Positions 28,357-42,382 of a DNA stretch of 64,000 bases are shown one piece after another. This DNA comes from Halichondria panicea (lineage: Eukaryota; Porifera; Demospongiae; Suberitida; Halichondriidae), in contig NC_087377.1 of assembly GCF_963675165.1 (NCBI RefSeq), forward strand, positions 3,502,978 through 3,566,977, given 5' to 3'. Both the position numbers and the translations under genes were made by a program. Numbering within the stretch: position 1 is the stretch's first letter; each line of letters starts with the position of its first letter. The notes under the pieces are model-generated. The model worked only from the letters and a program-made list of their open reading frames with translations, ran no database searches and was not told the origin of the DNA.

Positions 28357-31300
28357 ATGAAGCTGTTTATAGCTGTGGCTCTGTTGGTTATTGGACTTTT
28401 TCCCAGTCCAGGCTCAGGACAAACCAGTGAGACTCCAATTGAGATAACAACTAAAGCACCAACTCAGGAATCAACTGATGCAACAACTCAGGAACCAACT
28501 GAGGCCACAACTGATGCAACAACTCAGGAACCAACTGAGGCCACAACTGATGCAACAACTCAGGAACCAACTGAGGCCACAACTGATGCAACAACTCGGG
28601 AACCAACTGAGGCCACAACTGATGCAACAACTCAGGAACCAACTGATGGTAAGTGTATGAGAATGCATGGTATTAATTCATTTTTGGATCCCCATCCTAG
28701 CTCACAATTGCAAGTTACTTTTGTATTATTTATAATTATGCTCATCTAAAAGCAGCACTATATAATTATATTCTTAGCTATTTAGCGTTTGTATACATTG
28801 ACTATAATTATAATTAAACTGCATGCATATGTGCATGCATGGAAATTACTGTTTACTTCTGATCTAACTATGTTGTCTTTTGACCTCTGAGATCAAAGGA
28901 ATAACAGTGCCAGTATATGGCATGTTGCACTGGGGTAAATTGACCTTTTTGAGACCATACCCCACCCTCCACCTACACATGAATGAGACAGTTATGGTTC
29001 CTGTGGTAAATTTACTAGACAGCATATGCATGGTTTCAATGCACTTACAGGGTTTTGGCAGAATCAGAGGGTGTAGAGCGTTCCTTATATGGATATCTAA
29101 TGTCTTTTGACCTCTGAGATCAAAGGAATAACAGTGCCAGTATATGGCATGTTGCACTGGGGTAAATTGACCTTTTGACATTGTGGTGTCATAAACACAT
29201 TGTGGTGAAATGCTAGTCTCATGAATCAGCCGCCGTTCTTTTGGAACCACCGTCTGAGCACTCTTGTCATCGTTTTATGTGCCAAGACGGAATTCCGTCT
29301 TGACCAATCAAATTGCAGAAGTCCAGTCAGGTGATGAACTTGGAGGCAGCAAAGAACTGCACTTTGCTCAATGCATTTGGATAATCATTACGCATGCATT
29401 ACGCATGGTAAACACTTTACACATAGAAGCTGCTACGAAGCATAAGCAAGGCAAGCAGGGGTCCTTGGGCACAATATTTAGCACCACAGCAAAACACAAG
29501 TAGAGAGAGATGCCTTCGCTTGGCGATTTGTATAACAATTAGGAAATATGTGTGGGCGTAAGATCACGAATTTAATTACATTCCATTGGTTTTGTGAGCA
29601 ATCAACATTCCATTTTGAAATGACTTCATGACAAGAGTGCTCAGACGGTGGTTCCAAAAGAACGGCGGCTGATTCATGAGACTAGTGAAATGCTAAGTCT
29701 GCTTAGGAAGCAAAATTCAAAAACAAAATGGTTTTTTCTTGTGAAAAAAACTGACCAAAGCATTATTTGGGATATTAAGATGGAGAATAGTGCATCAGAC
29801 AGAGCTGCTTGGACTATCTTATCAAAGTGTTGCTGAGAATCTTCAAGTTGATCCATCAACTGTTTGCAGAATAGTGCATTGTTGACATGCTGACTAAGAT
29901 CTACAACTCTATGTATTGCAAAGATTCTGCAAAACCCTGTACTATACACAATAATATTATTGTAAATCCAGCCACCAAAAACAGAACAAAAACTACCAAA
30001 TTACCTATTTTTTCACATCTATATGCAGCAAGTGGTTTTTATACTGGTTTCTATGTCAAAAAATGGTTATCAAGGCAACAAATTAGTTATTACATGGTAG
30101 TTCGTGCACAAGCAGTTCATTGGCCCTTGTAGTAGATAATGATCCACAATCTACTACCGGGCCAATAAACAGCTTGTGGCACTCATACCGTAGAAACTGG
30201 ATTATTAGCGCTTACTCGACTATAAGCGTATCTTTATTTTAAGAGCATGCTCAACTGCAGGCTTTTTATACTCGAATTGAAGTGCTTTTCCAATTATGAG
30301 CTAGTTAGCTTGTACAGTGCATGGATAGCTATATAGCTGGTGATATCCATCTGGAAGGACTCTCTGGGCATGCTGTTACCTTGTCTGATCATGCTGAGAG
30401 AATGTGAGACATGGAAATGAACTGTAAAATGAACTGTAACAAAATAGATCCAGTTAGGTTGCCTGCTTTCCTTGCTTGCTCACTTTCTAGCCAGCTTGCT
30501 AGCCAGCACTCATCACAGAGACATCCGGTTGCTGGGTGGCTAGAAATGACTGCATTATAGGCGCATTCTCAAATATAAGCGTATAGAGCTCTGCTATTTA
30601 CCCCAAAAGCGCATGCGCTAATAATCCAGTTTTTACGGTAGCCATGTAATAACTATAATTATTACATACATTAGGCTGTAAAACCTGTATGTGATTAGTT
30701 AATGCAATAACTGATTTGTTGCGTGGGAGAAGCATAGTAACCGATGATGATGTCATTAGTAAATATAGACCAAATATGCAGTGCTAATAATAGCTTACTA
30801 ATAGTGAAATCACTCTGCAGTTATACTTGATACCACAAACAGGTTAGTTGTACAAACAATATAAAAGAGATCATTCCATGATGCAACTTTCATCCAAGCT
30901 TTCTGGCTCTCCGCAAATGATTACCGTATAGCAGTGAAATTCAAAATTACCACCATAATTATAATGTTTTATGTACATAGTATCGCAAAAATAATAATTT
31001 TTTTCTAGCGCTGTAACTACATCAACTACGGTAGCTACGTACATGTAACTATAGCTGCTAGTACTAATAACTTTTTTGGATGCCACGTGCAGAATGCTAG
31101 AGTCGAAGTTCACTACTAAATGAGAGTGGCTATACTAAATGTTTTATTTTGCTAGCAAACGAAACTACTATTTGAGAGCGGCCTCTGATCGAACATATAA
31201 TTTATACGGTATATACTGCGTATAGCTATACTGATATACAACTGTCTGGTATTCGCTATTGTGCATGTGCTCCTTCCTTTATTATAGGATCCATTAGAGT

Positions 31301-34300
31301 GGACATAGTGGAATTCTTGTACATATCAAATGATGTTTTCATAAGAATCCACTTTAACAATTTCATGGAGAACATTTATTACTACGAATCGTTTGATACT
31401 GATGTGCCGTGCTTTTTGAACCAACTTGTTTTCAGAAACAGGGACACGAATAGAATCTTCCAGGCTGAACACCAGGGTACTTGTTCTTTCTACAACATCG
31501 GCTCCGGATCCATTCTGATCCACATGACTTCTAGAGATTTTCTCAGGATGGTTGTAAACAAGCTTATTGACACAAACTCTACTAATCAGTCCTTGGAAAT
31601 GTACACTGCAGATATGCTTGGAACTCCTTTTAACCTTCAAATAGAACCAGATAACGCTATTGAGTGTGACTTGAGATTGGACTTGTACTACAATGAAATG
31701 TATAACAAGTTTGATTATTGGATCGATGAGGGAATTCTTTTGATTCATTTCTATGATTTTATTGAGGTTGCCACTGTCAATGCCAGCAAGCTATCACTCT
31801 CTCGCAATAACCGTCATCGGTATGCAAACAACACTGTTAACATTACGAGTGGTGAAATACTGAACCAGTCACCTGGCCTAGCAAGATCTGTGGGTATCAA
31901 ACTGACCTCTAATGATCAAGATCTTCTTGCAAGCAAAAGAATATGCACTGGAGATAATAGGAGTTCTTTCATTCAATACTGTTACCTCGGCATAGAATCA
32001 GGATTTGCTGCTGCATATTTTGGACGAGAAGTTTCTCCTAATACCTATTCTGTCAATATTATCCGGAGGACACCCACAGGTGAACAAATTGTATCATAAT
32101 TAACCTGAGGCCGGGCCGCGGCCAGCGGGTTATACCGTATAGCGGGACATTTTCGCAGGTGCATAATTTTCATTATTTGGCTCCAAAGCCTTCAGAATAC
32201 CGCCCTATATGTGGAATCGTTGAGACTTGCAGCTGCTGCAGTTGATGCTAGCTGTGCCAATCCGAAAACTATTATATGCCAGAGAATTGTTAAAGTCAGT
32301 ATCGGCTTTATTAACTTGGATTGGCACCACTTTCGTAGCTTTTTAGCACTTTTCACGTATTTTCTCCTATGTCTAAAATGTTATATCTCTGCAAAAACTA
32401 GGTTCATCGCAAATGAGTGACTGACTAGATTCTTTGCCCTGATCCTATTCATGCATCCTATGGGCATAAATTTTGGCATGCAAGTTGAGTAATGAAGACT
32501 AGCTGTGATCGATAGTACGATACATAGGTAATATCAAGGGCGTATAAAAGAAGAGAGGGCATGCAACTCCACTATATATATCAGTACACGTAGCTAGCAG
32601 AGTTCAAACGTGGGCGGAGGAATGTGTGCATTTGCATGAAGTGCTAAAAATAGAAATTTCTATTTTTAGCATTTCATGCACAGTCATGCACATTCATCCG
32701 CCCACGTTTGAACTCTGCTCATATGGGAGTTGCATGCCCTCTCTTCTTTTATACGCCCTTGGTAATATAGCTAAATCTAAGTGTCACGTGCAGCAAACTG
32801 ACGTCACGAAAACCCAGAATCTCGTCTGATATGCTGACTGTGCAACACAAGATTCTACACAGAGTTTGACCCAGAGGATCTCCGACATGTGTGCAAGAAT
32901 CACTACAAGTTCAGTGCATTGATGTCATTGCGGTCATGTGATAACGTCCAGGCTAATACAGTTATGTAGCACTTTTATAGTGATTCGTGCATGCACGCAT
33001 GTCTCGAACCTCCTCTGAGTTTGACCGGTCTGTTGTTCGCCGTGCAACTTTACTTAAGGCTTGCGAGTTTAAGAAGTGAGTGGGTTTTCCAGTACTGTAG
33101 CGTATCTGATCACTGTTGTTCAGGTATAATAATTTACCTATGGTTGTCGTGACAGCAACCTTGAGTTTATATGCATGGTTGTTATGTTAACTACCCTGGT
33201 TGTTGTGTAAACAACCCTAGTACGTATTACCTCATAACAACTATCATATTATGAGTTTAACATCCTGTGGTTGTCAGCATTATAATTATGGAGTATACGT
33301 ACCATAGATCTAGTTACCACGTGAACATCATCAGCTTTTGCCTTGCAACTTTGCAAGTGTACATTTTCTGGTGCTATGATTACATCAATTAACTATACAT
33401 GCAGTTGTCACTTAAATAATTATTAATGAAGTGTCCAGCCTGTTACTGTTAGGTCTGAGCTGTATTACAAGAATAGAATGAGTCATAAAATATCCAAACT
33501 GCAAAGTTCCTAGCATCTACAGTACGTCACTACCTTAGCTTGTGTCAGAAAATAGCTAATACGCTCAAAAACTAAAGTAACACCTCCCGATACAGGCTCT
33601 TCTTTTTCCTAACTCTACCTCTATTTCTTTCTACCATATTATTTTATCTTATTGAACGATTGTGAAAAAGATAGCCTGCGTAGAAGTAGAGGAGGTTGGA
33701 AATCACTTCAACTTTCACCTTTTAATGACATTCCAGGCCAAATTGCTTTACGTTTTTACTGACTCAGCATTATAACACTAAATCTAGTTGCCACGTGAAA
33801 ATATCAATTTTTGCCTTGCAATTGTACATTTTCAGGCGCTATATGCTATACATGCAGTTGCCACTATATAATCTATTAGTGAAGTGTCCAGTGAGAGTAG
33901 AAGGGCGGAGGAGGTCCAACAACCGTGCGCTTAGGCATTAATATTTGCTGAATTAGCTTAATAAAACTTTCCTTTTAATAAAACTTGCCTTTACAGACTT
34001 TGTTAAGAGTGTTAGACTACTACTAAAACTAGACCAATACAATACGAGACAGAAGACTAAGTCAAAAAGAACGTACTCTAAAGGCTAGTGTTATGAAATG
34101 ATTCAGCAAGATTAATGTTAGTTGGACCTCCTTTGGGTAGAAAGCAGAAGAGGTACGACACGCGTGCTTCAATTTAGCAATTAGCCTCTGCAATAATGTT
34201 GAGCGTGGGTGGATAATTAGACACCCATGCTCAACGTTATTGCAGAGGCTAATTGCTAAATCGAGGCACGCATGGTCGTACCTCCTCTGGGTAGAAGGGT

Positions 34301-37300
34301 GAAAATGAGCGTGGGCATGCAGAGCTAGTAGAGATGTTGGACTGCCCACATGTTATAGTTGTGACACATGCACCACATGCACGAGTGCCACATGGGATAT
34401 TGACTCAGTAGTGACTTAGGCCGAGGGCAAAGGCACTACTGAGCCAATATATATCCAATGTGTGCACGAGTGAAGTATAGCGTAACAACTGATTTGTTAC
34501 ATTCTTTCCGTGTATAGGTCACTCGTTTTTATAGGACACCTAGTTTGTCGGCTGTGACATGAATCAGAAATACGTTTTTTGCTAAAAAAAATGCACCGGA
34601 TGTCATGAAATACTTGTGCCACAAATAACTCCAACCATGCGATACTATAAAAGTGATCATTTCAAGTTCATAGGGTAGATGGCCATGGGACTACTATCCA
34701 GCGAAAACTAGGATAGGACAAGTCGCTTCCAGTCCGAGCAGTGATCACTTGAAAAAAACTACTGTAGCTTAGTCCGGCAGTAAAGCATCACTTATTAACA
34801 CATTAAAGTTGTGGATGGTAAACACCTGCACGATAATTATGTCAGACTGACGGGCAGCTATACCCACATTTTTCCTATAATTAATGCCCATGTTGCAGCA
34901 GCAACGACGGACTAATGGTGGCTCTCTCCCCAATTGTGGCACCCACTCGAGTGTCAATCATTTACTCCACCTGGGTGAGCATATTAAATTATGTGGCGAG
35001 AAAGATATGGGTCATAAATTATGGCTTTATAACTATTATAACGTATAAGTGGCTTAATTTTCGCTGATTTCGTGTGTACACCATATATACATGTAGCCAT
35101 ACACGAAAATTAAGTCCACGAAAATTGTTCTTTATCTGCTATAACGTGCAAAGATTAAAGGCGTGGCTTCCGATAAGCAGTCATTCCATGAACATTGTGC
35201 AATAAATTCTTTTAGAAGCCATTCCATGAATTATAGCTAGCTAAGTGCCTCGAAAATTTTGCGCTACGGAAAGATAATAATTATGCTTACAGCAGCACAT
35301 GCATCACCCGGGACATACTATGTCATAGGGCAGCAGTACCGAGTTTAGACTTAGTTTTTATACTAGTGTTGTCTACTGTCTAGCTGACCTCTCCTTGGAT
35401 ATCTATTGGCGGCCGAGAAGGGTCACCCGCCTCCGCCTACAGCCACAGTACAATTAAGCGCGCATGGATTCGGAAGTTTTATTTGACCGCGCACAGCTTA
35501 AATATCTATATGCGCTTCGCGGTAAGCATAATGAATGCGCGCGGTAAGAGACACACAACACGCGCAGTTAAACAAAGAACCAGCAACACATTTTCAGGTC
35601 AGTCTGCACAAGATCAAAGGTCAATGAATCATGTCTGTATTCTAATTAACGCACGTATTACTTTTGTTGAAATGATGCAGGTAAGTTGGATTTGGTCCCA
35701 CTATGCTATGCTATAGTGATACACTCTTTAAGAGTAGCTCTATAATTATAGGACCAAATCTAACTCCGGACTGCATCGATAGCCAAGAAATATCTTGCGT
35801 TAATTAGAATGTAGAACGGAAGTGAGCGTGGTGCATGCCATGTGACTTCCAGTCATGCCCCCTTCCATGGAGCCGTGCATCCGTTATGATCCCATACGCG
35901 CTCAGAGGAGGTATGATACCCACGAGTCAAATGAAGTATTTTAGACTCACATTCCTTATTAACTCTAGTTCAAAGTTCAATTGCGTGTTACCTGCCAAAC
36001 ACAAGCACTCACTGTGTTATTTTTAGCTGCCAAGAGTCTGATTCATGCACTGTTTGATCTAGGTTATAGCTATTAGCTTAATCAACCATAAAACGTTTCA
36101 GCTTCATATCTAGAATCTTCTGGGGAGGGATGCCTGGAGTTGCTTCATTTGTTGAACTTTGACCTAGATATAATTAGGAATGTGGGGCTTTATTAGTTTA
36201 AGACTCGCAAATTTCGTACCTCCTCTGATGCGCGCTCATCCCCGTGTGTGAGAGAATCCATTTTGAACCCCAAATCCTGGCAGAATCAATTTCTTCTTTC
36301 TTGAGGTCCTGGTAAGCCATAAAACACAACAATGATACCATAAATTATACATGTATAACAGATGCATACACCAAGTCTGACTCTTAGTTACAGATAGACA
36401 CTTTATTCTGCAGACTGCTTTTCATAGATACTACTTTTTGTGTTTAAATTCTCTCTTACTATAATTCTCACAGACTACGGACTATGCCTTCGAACAAAGG
36501 TTTGCTCCCACTGTTTGGCTAAGATGATAAAGTATGGCAATTCGTTCGTTGTCTCAATTGCAAATGCAAACTTTAATGCAAAATTCATTATAGAAAAAAG
36601 CTTATTCCTTCACTCTAATACTCTTTACAGTGGCGTAGCCAGGATTCAGGGGCGGATCCAGGAAAAACAAAAGGGGGGGGCTAGCTAGAAAGGGGCAGCC
36701 TCGCCAGAGGTGATTTTTTTGCAAGATTTGACCTTTGAACTTTCATATTAATGAGTAGAATACGTTGACCTCTGCACTTACTTTTAATACTATGGTGATA
36801 CTGTACTGATCAGATGTACATACGTACGTACAGCTAGCTAGCTAGCTAGGTACGTCCAGCTAGCTACCCTAGATCCTTTATACTCCTAGTAGCTGTTGTC
36901 TAGCATCTCTCAAGTGATTTCAAGTGAGTCTACAGATGCATAATTGGTGGCAAAATTGTTGTAGAGTCAGACTACAACACATGGTAGTTTTTTCAAAAGG
37001 GGGGGGCTTCAGCCCCTCAAAATCACCCCTGGATCCGCCCCTGGGATTTTGGGAAGGGCAGGGCTCAAATTAGTTGAGATGAATTTCATAGAATCTGTCA
37101 TCACTTTTCCTCAGCAATAAGCATGCACATCAGATGGCCCTGCCCACATTTCATGACATCATTCTAGGAACTATGCATGCAGTACTGCAGAATAGATTGA
37201 CAGATCACAGTGATTCAAGCTAAGCTGAAGTTGATGGAGCACAGAAGAGGGGGCTCTAGCCTCGTCAGCCCCCCTATACCTACGCCACTGCTTTAGCGAA

Positions 37301-40300
37301 ATCCTAACATGGCGAGATCGAGGCATTAGCACAGCACAGCTGCAACACTCGTTATATCTTGGTTTCCTGTCTGGTGATCCCACATGTGTTTTTTTTGTTC
37401 ACATTTACTGTTTATGAGAAAAGTGTTTAGCCTATTCAATCCTAGAGTAGCTCTATACATGTGCCTTTATTAAATAAGACATACGTAGTTCGATGAAATA
37501 GCAAGCACTATATATACAATCTTTTATGTCCAGATTCTGAGCGAGTGTCTGTGTCCATTCAGCTAGAGTACATTGATGGATTGACTTTGGACCTGGCGCT
37601 CAGTCTAGGTCAGCCAATCAGAATTCGATCAATTAATTTTGGCGAGGAGAGGATTATCAGCGAGAGGATTATCAGGTAAGGCACGAGAAAAAATATAGAT
37701 ATAGGATATACCACACCTACGAGGAGGATATGCACCCATATATCTTCTGCTACCGTAGTTACTCCGAGGGGTATGTAACCACGGTAGCGAAGGATACACT
37801 GGGTGCATATCCTCCATAGGTGTGGTATATCTGACTTATGTCACGTGATCGCAGCATTACTAAAAGGACCTCCCCCTAGCAACAATTCAGTACACAATGA
37901 ATAATAGTACTGCAAATAGAGCAAATCTATATCCCTGATTTTACAGCCGCAAAAGAGATTTAGATTAGTGGGCCCATTTAAAGTGTATATCTGGAAAGTG
38001 AAAGCACTAAGAGAATGCAGTGATATCATTGTAATTTTGTATTATGAATCACTGAAACAAGAGACATCAATATCGGCCTTGAAACCGTGTCAATGAATTG
38101 AATTTTATGAATGGTGATCACCATTGATATTCAAATGACTATTTTGCAGTAAATCAGTAGATCAGTTGTTGACTGGTTGCCTATAGTATACATGAGTATT
38201 ACACATGCAACACTAATCCCCCTATAAAGTGTGACATGCATGTATAATTAACACCCCCCCCCCCCCCCACCTTTCCATACAGTGTAACGTGCATAAGCAG
38301 AGACACTAACAAACATGTAAACCCCATGCTGGAGATTGACAATGGTGCAGTGTCTATTCCACCTAACTACATCCAGAATGACTGGCCCAGCTCCACCACC
38401 TTGAATGCACCCAGGGGGCTAACTGAGTCTGGTTTGCAAGGTTACTACACGTGCAGGACAGAGGGAAACACTTTCCTCAGCCGTCACATTCTGCATTCCA
38501 GTAATAATTATAGCACGTACAGAACATTGTACTCATGTATTTACCTACAACATAATATTCAGTAGACAACGTCTGATTAAAGATGCAATGAACTTCTTTT
38601 CCTACTTGACTATAATTACTTTACTGTGTTTGCTTTCTCTCTATTCAGATGCTTTCCACCTCTTTTTCTACCAAGGGACCCCTGCTACAGCTGATGTAGG
38701 AGAAGACATTGTACTCCGCTTTGCACATGGCGACTTTTCTGATCGTTTTATTGAGGAATTTCGTAGTGATCGGTTAGATGTGCATTGTGCTGATCCATGT
38801 GGCAATCCACCTTTTGAGTACCATTTCGAAACAAACACCCCATTTCCGTACCATGCTGAGCTACACATCAACAGGACCCAGTTTAACTATGAGGGAGAGT
38901 ACTATATCTCATATTATGATGATGATCATCGACTACGGCCAAACTTCATTATCAATGTCATCAGTAAGTTACGTATGACTGTAGCAAATCAAACCATAAT
39001 GATGATGTGTACCATATTACTAGCGTTTCGCAAGTGAAAAACCTTTGACACTTTGCAATCTGGCAAGGATTGTGATATTGGAATGTACATTGTTAATTGT
39101 GCCTCTTGTTTAGCATTTCCCCACAGAACCTGAACTCACTCTCTACCCACCGGTCCTGACTGTGCTCAGTTCTAACTCTCCTGATACAACCGCCTCTCTC
39201 ACTTGTACCTCTAACAATACAAATGTCCCTGTGCTGTTCTCTGGAGATTACACATCACTGGGTATTATGTCTACATACTTGGATGACACTAACAGCTCTG
39301 TGAGATTGGACTTTGAACTGAACAAATACCGTATTGTAATGCTAGATGGGATGGAGTTTACCTGTGAAGCCAGAGATCCAGATGATTTTCAATCCACTGT
39401 GTCAACGGCTAGCTCCACCTTTAGGGCAGTGCTAGGTACTTTATTTATTGGTTCCTCAGGGCAATCTTTTCTATTGTTCGGTTATCTCTCTTTGCAATTG
39501 AGCCTGATGGTGATCGTAAACAAGTTATGGATAGTGCAATGATCAATACAGCCAGATCGTTTGAATGCCTGTGGTATATCAATCCTACACGAATGGATCT
39601 TGAGACCATTGCTGGGATGTTGTTCTGGAAAATTTACCTCCCGAAGTCAAAAAAAGAAATAGAATTCAAGTCAGATGTTAGTTGTAAAGATTTTATAGTC
39701 ACTACACTCGAGAATGGTATCACTCTGAATATTCTGGGAGATTTCTTTGGAAGTGTTTCGTGTATCTATGGTGGTGACAGTGTAAAGATTATCGTTGTCA
39801 CTGAAGGTAAGTGCATGTGCAACTCTATATAGCTACCTATTATAGAGTTTGTATATAAAATCAGTCCTAATCATAAACTAGCACTAGCTGTGTGCAACAC
39901 TTGACCCAGCCAGACTCATGAATTATAATTATAGAGTGAGCTTATCTATAAGCTGAAATGCTCATCCTATCTCTCCCTTCAGCTCTTGTGGAGGGCGTCG
40001 ACTTCTTTCCTCCCATCTTTCCTGATGATGCTGTGGAATTGTTTGATAGTGATGATGGATGTTCACAGCGGATTTACTCAAGTACTGGTATTCCCTTTGG
40101 AGCTTCAGCACACCAATACGTTCATGTGAGTTGAAAATAATGTCTGATTAACTTAATTTGTCCAAACGCACATGCACACATGCTCACGTATACAATGACT
40201 ATTATAGTTTTGCTGAATGGACGTACTTTTTCCCTGCAGGTCTGCACGAATGGCATGCTGACTGTTGGCACTCCACCTCTCTTACTTGGTACAGCACAAG

Positions 40301-42329
40301 AACAATTCCCTACATCCGATACCAGAATCAGCCAATCAAATTTGCTCGTTCCATTCTGGAATGACCACGATGGCCGAGACCCTGTGTCTAGCGTAACATA
40401 CAGAGTGTACGGTGGTGCTACCGGGGATCCTGATTTTATGCATAATGTGAGCTCCTTCATTTCAAAATACATCGATGCTGAACTATTTGAACCTACCTGG
40501 ATGCTAGTAGCCTCCTGGAGGGGTGTTCCTCCGTATCCTCACACTGCAACAGACAGGGGAAGAGTGAGTGCTGTGTGCATGCATGAGGGTGTATTACTAT
40601 ATGATAGTAGAGGGCCTATATAATTATAGCATCAGCTAGAGTTCATTAAGAATTGTTGTGTGTGATAGTAGATGGCCTATAACATTGGGTGCCCATAACT
40701 AGCATCAAGAATTCATCCTTGAATAGCGAAAATGTTTCGAGCCTCAGAATAAGTGAATTAAAGGTTGTGATCAGTTATAGTTTTTGTAGAAGGTGCATGT
40801 CCTTTATTAAGAGAAGATTTCCTTCAATTGCTAATGGAGTACTAATCAACATTGATTAATTTCTTTTTTTATATTTCAGAATTCGTTTGAAGCCATTATC
40901 ATAACTGATGGTGTAGTAACGTTTGCTGTGTACACGTATATCTGTGATGATCTGCAATGGGGTCAGTCGCAGGATGGTGACTATTCTACCATCGGCTACA
41001 ACATCAATCCGGCCTCATTTTTTGGTAGTGATAGCAAAGAATTACCTTCCTTCCACGATCATCGTCTTTCAAACCTTCCCATGAGCGAGATGATTGCATG
41101 TTCTAGCCTTGCTAGAGGATCACGTTATCATAACGAGGTTTATTTTGTCGGCCGGTCTAAAGATACCACGCAATTGGCACGTGCAGAATGTACAAGCACT
41201 ATCAACAACGATACCTTGTATAGTGACATCATTGATGGAACCACACTAAAAGATGGATGCCCTTGCAACTCGGCTCAAGCATCAAGAGACTTTGCCTTTC
41301 GTTTCATTGATATGTTTGAGTTGACATTGGACACTGTGTATGCTGGCCAGTTCTGTGTGACTCCATCATTCTCACAGACAAACACCATTCTCTGTTGCTA
41401 TGGGTAAGAGGGTCACATGACGGGGTACTCGTTAGCTACTTCTGATTAATTTTCTTTTTATTACAGACGGAACAGTGGAGCTCTCAACAATGTCAGTGGT
41501 ATCAGTGGAGTGGTGGCGTATAGTCCTAGCTTATTCCCAAGAGAGTTTCTTGATAATGATTTCAACTTGCGTCACAAATGCAGCATAGGAGGTGAAGCTG
41601 ACACACTGTACAGGACTAGACGACCTCCAGTGACCTGCGACACGTATTCCCCACCAAGAAGAAGTGAGTGCTAGTTGAAGAATTGTTTGTTGTAAAGTAG
41701 AGATCTATAGAAACAGTTAATGGCAAGTACAGCTACATAGCTATATATAGCTATTTAGCTAAATATGCAGTTACCTGTATATATAATGTGTCCTTCAACC
41801 GGGCGACGCCCCAACTTGATTTATTATTAACTTATTACATTGTGATGAGGGAATCGAACCCATGCCTTTTCTATCATCTGATCTTATAGGAGAGCTACCT
41901 AACCACTAAGCCACACCTATTCTTCCCCGATCTGTGTACTATTAGTAATTCTAGTGTGATGAAATCAGTAATTGTTAAGTACCATGCATAATTATTTGGT
42001 AATAGAACATAATTATGTATAGGAAGTATAATAACCTTTAGCTTTATTAGAGGTGTATGATTATGTCCTGAGTTGTTATTCTCTTACTAGCTAAGTCTAG
42101 AATGTTCTCTACTTGCCAGTGTTACCATACCTACTAATTCTTCCCGATTTGTGTACTATTAGTATTTTCGTCTGTTGTGAGATTGCTGAGAGTCTATAAT
42201 TACTAGTATATTAGTGGAGTGTTGGCAGTTAAATTCACCTGCTAGAAATGTTTACTAGTTTATACAAATATCCACCTGTTCAGCTAAGTAAAGTGCGGAG
42301 TTATCTATTCTATAATCATGTAATTGTCT

Positions 42330-42382
<53 letters not shown>

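Larger units (their letters stand above)
28649..31287 (+). other. Intron 1 of giant gene copy 2
   Basis: A 2.6 kb intron, twice the size of that in copy 1. It has a ~75 bp direct repeat (28874-28948 and 29101-29175), an inverted-repeat element (29215-29684), a possible transposase scrap (about 29827-29883), and a segment shared with intron 1 of copy 1 (30210-30300). No host exon was found. Confidence 0.55.
32080..37533 (+). other. Intron 2 of giant gene copy 2, expanded by transposons
   Basis: This intron is 5.45 kb here but 105 bp in copy 1 (3066-3170). It holds a hAT-like foldback (32535-32760), two members of the 9-bp-duplication MITE family (34145, 35903), nested hAT-like elements (36628-37290), a small hairpin (35690-35765) and a diverged ~120 bp direct repeat (about 33308-33440 and 33780-33896). 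No conserved coding was found. Confidence 0.6.

Noticed and set aside
33308-33896. Two ~120 bp direct repeats as LTRs of a small retroelement
   Set aside because: They are too diverged and short, lack TG...CA ends, and show no primer-binding site or coding between them.
41843-41919. A functional tRNA gene on the minus strand
   Set aside because: A and B boxes fit, but the D, anticodon and acceptor arms do not pair, and it lies inside a 571 bp insertion; better explained as a SINE head.
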